From Holophagales bacterium UBA5066 (GTDB lineage Bacteria; Acidobacteriota; Thermoanaerobaculia; UBA5066), in contig DIAY01000123.1 of the NCBI GenBank assembly GCA_002414905.1, forward strand, positions 1 to 15,086: a stretch of 15,086 nucleotides of DNA, read 5' to 3'. The notes beneath the pieces were generated by a model. It saw only the letters and a program-made list of their open reading frames with translations, ran no database searches and had not been told where the DNA came from. Within the stretch, counting starts at the first letter, position 1. Each line of letters opens with the position of its first letter. A program made the translations under genes and the position numbers. Below, one piece after another: positions 13,722 through 15,086 of this stretch.

Positions 13722-14284
13722 GCCCATCCCGTCTCCTTCCCTCCGGGGCGGTCCTTGCCTGTCGACTCGTAGCGACCCTCCTGCTGGTCGGGTGCAGCGG
13801 CTGCTTCAAAGTCGCCACCGATGAATCGGGTTACGTCTCGGACTACGCCCCCTACGCAGGGGCGGCCCCCCTGACCATCCGGGGCGTCTATCCGGGCCAG
13901 GCGGGCGACGACGTGATCTCGCTTCTCGGGCCGCCCGACCGCAGCAATGCCGCCGGCTTCCAGCGTTCCTCGCTCCAATGGCAGCGCTTCAGCGACATGG
14001 TCGTCACCCTCGACGGTGCCCGGCGAGTCATAGAGGTTCTCGGAGACGAGCTCACCGGCGGAGCCGACGCCGTCGTTGCACACGGGATGTCGGAAGCCGA
14101 CGTGCGTCAGATCCTCGGCCAGCCCGCCAGGAGCGTGGTCCACTACCGGCCCTCGGGCTCGGGCGTCATTTCCATCGGCAGGAAGCGCACGGGCACAACG
14201 CTCTCGTACCGCCGCGACGAGCGGACGATCGAGATCACCCTGCTCGAGAACGGCGTGGCCTACATCCGACTCACGCAACCCTGA
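13718..14284 (+). CDS. Lipoprotein with two BamE/SmpA-like units
   Basis: 188 residues from GTG at 13718. An N-terminal signal with LATLLLVGC-type core (ATLLLVGC, lipobox ending at C26) predicts a lipid-anchored periplasmic protein. Two similar units follow: about 56-110 with VYPGQAGDDVISLLGPPDRS and a strand pair VVTLDGARRVIEV, and about 121-185 with HGMSEADVRQILGQPARSV and RTIEITLLENGVAYIRL. Each has the G-x-x-x-x-x-V-x-x-x-L-G-x-P pattern of BamE/SmpA-like domains. Family membership is inferred from this pattern only; its function is unknown. It overlaps the upstream thioredoxin-like remnant by four bases. Confidence 0.65.
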   Translation: MSPSRLLPSGAVLACRLVATLLLVGCSGCFKVATDESGYVSDYAPYAGAAPLTIRGVYPGQAGDDVISLLGPPDRSNAAGFQRSSLQWQRFSDMVVTLDGARRVIEVLGDELTGGADAVVAHGMSEADVRQILGQPARSVVHYRPSGSGVISIGRKRTGTTLSYRRDERTIEITLLENGVAYIRLTQP

Positions 14285-14301
14285 ATCGGGCCTTCGCTCT
14301 A

Positions 14302-14362
14302 CGTCCCTGAGGCGTGCGGGCGGGGGCTCGGACCCCGCCCGCACTTCGAGGACGCAGGGACG
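14302..14362. terminator. Nested hairpin between convergent genes
   Basis: A perfect 12-bp stem GTGCGGGCGGGG (14314-14325) / CCCCGCCCGCAC (14333-14344) with a 7-base loop, enclosed by an outer 8-bp pair CGTCCCTG (14302-14309) / CAGGGACG (14355-14362). It lies between the stops of the lipoprotein gene (plus) and the lyase gene (minus), a natural place for a two-way terminator. No T-run follows on either strand. Confidence 0.5.
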
Positions 14363-14363
14363 G

Positions 14364-15086
14364 TCAGGGCAGCGGCTCGAAGCGTCCCTGGAAGAAGCGA
14401 AGGGCCGGGGGCTCGTAGACGAACTTCAACCCCTTGATCTCGTTTCTCCGCGCGTAGAGTCGCGCGATGCCGTCGGCGACGGCACGCATGTGCTCGTTCG
14501 AGTAGACGCGCCGCGGGATCGTGAGACGCACGAGCTCGAGGGCCGGGCGGTAGTTCTTCCCGTTCTTGTCGCGCCCCTTCGAGACGTTGCCACGCTCCAT
14601 GACGCGGACACCCGTCTCGAGATAGATCTCGCACGCGAGCCTCTGCGCCGGGTATTCATCCTGGTCGACGTGCGGCAGGAAGCGCTTCACATCGACGAAG
14701 ACCGCGTGGCTTCCCGTCGGGGCGACGACCGGCACGCCGGCTTCGACCAGACGGGCCGCGAGCCAGGCGGCCTGCTCCACACGGGTCCGGATGTAGCGGT
14801 CGTCGAGCATCTCCTCGACGCCACGCGCCATCGCGGCGAGGTCGGCCGCAGGGAGGCCGCCGTCGTGCACGCCTCCCTCGTAGATCCGGAGCTTCTCTTC
14901 GGAGAGGCGTGCCCACTCGGCGTTGTCCTTGAACGCGAGAAGACCGCCGATGTTGATGAGGAAGTCCTTCTTCCCCGACACCGTGCAGCCGTCACCGTGG
15001 GCCATGATCTCGCGCACGATGTCGCGAATCCGCGTATCCGCGTAGCGCGGGTCGCGCTTCTGGATGAAGTAGGCGTTCTCGACGGC
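14364..15086 (-). CDS. tpl: Tyrosine phenol-lyase (C-terminal half; 5' end beyond window)
   Basis: PLP enzyme that splits L-tyrosine to phenol, pyruvate and ammonia. 240 residues are present, open to the right edge at 15086, against about 456-470 for the family, so the N-terminal half lies outside. The PLP lysine is in GCTVSGKKDFLINIGGLLAF. ENAYFIQKRDPRYAD and PTGSHAVFVDVKRFLPH align along the fold. Features separating tyrosine phenol-lyase from tryptophanase favour the former: GVRVMERGNVSKGRD carries the Met-x-Arg that contacts the phenol ring (tryptophanase has VEIGS there), and the end YEPPALRFFQGRF has the matching Phe pair. LVRLTIPRRVY is common to both. Substrate should still be treated as predicted. 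Confidence 0.85.
   Translation of the reverse strand, partial: AVENAYFIQKRDPRYADTRIRDIVREIMAHGDGCTVSGKKDFLINIGGLLAFKDNAEWARLSEEKLRIYEGGVHDGGLPAADLAAMARGVEEMLDDRYIRTRVEQAAWLAARLVEAGVPVVAPTGSHAVFVDVKRFLPHVDQDEYPAQRLACEIYLETGVRVMERGNVSKGRDKNGKNYRPALELVRLTIPRRVYSNEHMRAVADGIARLYARRNEIKGLKFVYEPPALRFFQGRFEPLP

Overview
High-GC bacterial DNA (roughly two-thirds G+C) in which almost every base belongs to a gene. The archaeal/fungal-type asd, the branched-chain-type 2-oxoacid dehydrogenase genes, a [FeFe]-hydrogenase-associated PAS/SpoIIE pair and a tyrosine phenol-lyase suggest an amino-acid-using, probably facultative or anaerobic bacterium. My guess is an Acidobacteriota-like lineage, but no rRNA or other phylogenetic marker is present, so this is low confidence. 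Several genes lack a Shine-Dalgarno and have a -10 box directly before the start codon, which suggests leaderless transcripts.

Layout. (1) 1-4107, minus strand: a UbiB/AarF-like kinase, then a PutP-like sodium:solute symporter, then asd, which runs off the left edge. Between symporter and asd is the most interesting element of the window: a TTGACA promoter embedded in the symporter stop region, a 29-codon leader peptide dense in Lys/Thr/Met codons, an exact 9-bp antiterminator complement and a classic U-tract terminator. Together they look like an undescribed transcription attenuator in which aspartate-family amino acids control asd. (2) 4099-7736, plus strand: E1alpha, E1beta and lipoylated E2 of a 2-oxoacid dehydrogenase complex, closed by a strong UCCG-loop terminator. 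No E3 is present. (3) 7785-8509: lipB, whose octanoyl transfer leads to lipoylation of E2. (4) 8521-10982: the tightly coupled hypC-hypD-hypE [NiFe]-hydrogenase maturation genes, without hypA/B/F or structural subunits.

(5) 11007-13447, minus strand: a tiny lipoprotein-like ORF, a PAS protein, a SpoIIE-type phosphatase and a winged-helix regulator with a four-cysteine cluster. From memory, the PAS C-terminus and the phosphatase match the pair that accompanies sensory [FeFe]-hydrogenases in clostridia, but here the hydrogenase domain is missing and the PAS protein begins inside a dispersed repeat. (6) 13287-13496: two copies of a ~27-bp repeat that mark the broken ends of three reading frames; one copy creates a TAATG stop/start junction. 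(7) 13497-14284, plus strand: a thioredoxin-like gene remnant and a lipoprotein with two BamE-like units. (8) 14302-15086: a hairpin between convergent genes, then the C-terminal half of a tyrosine phenol-lyase that enters from the right edge.
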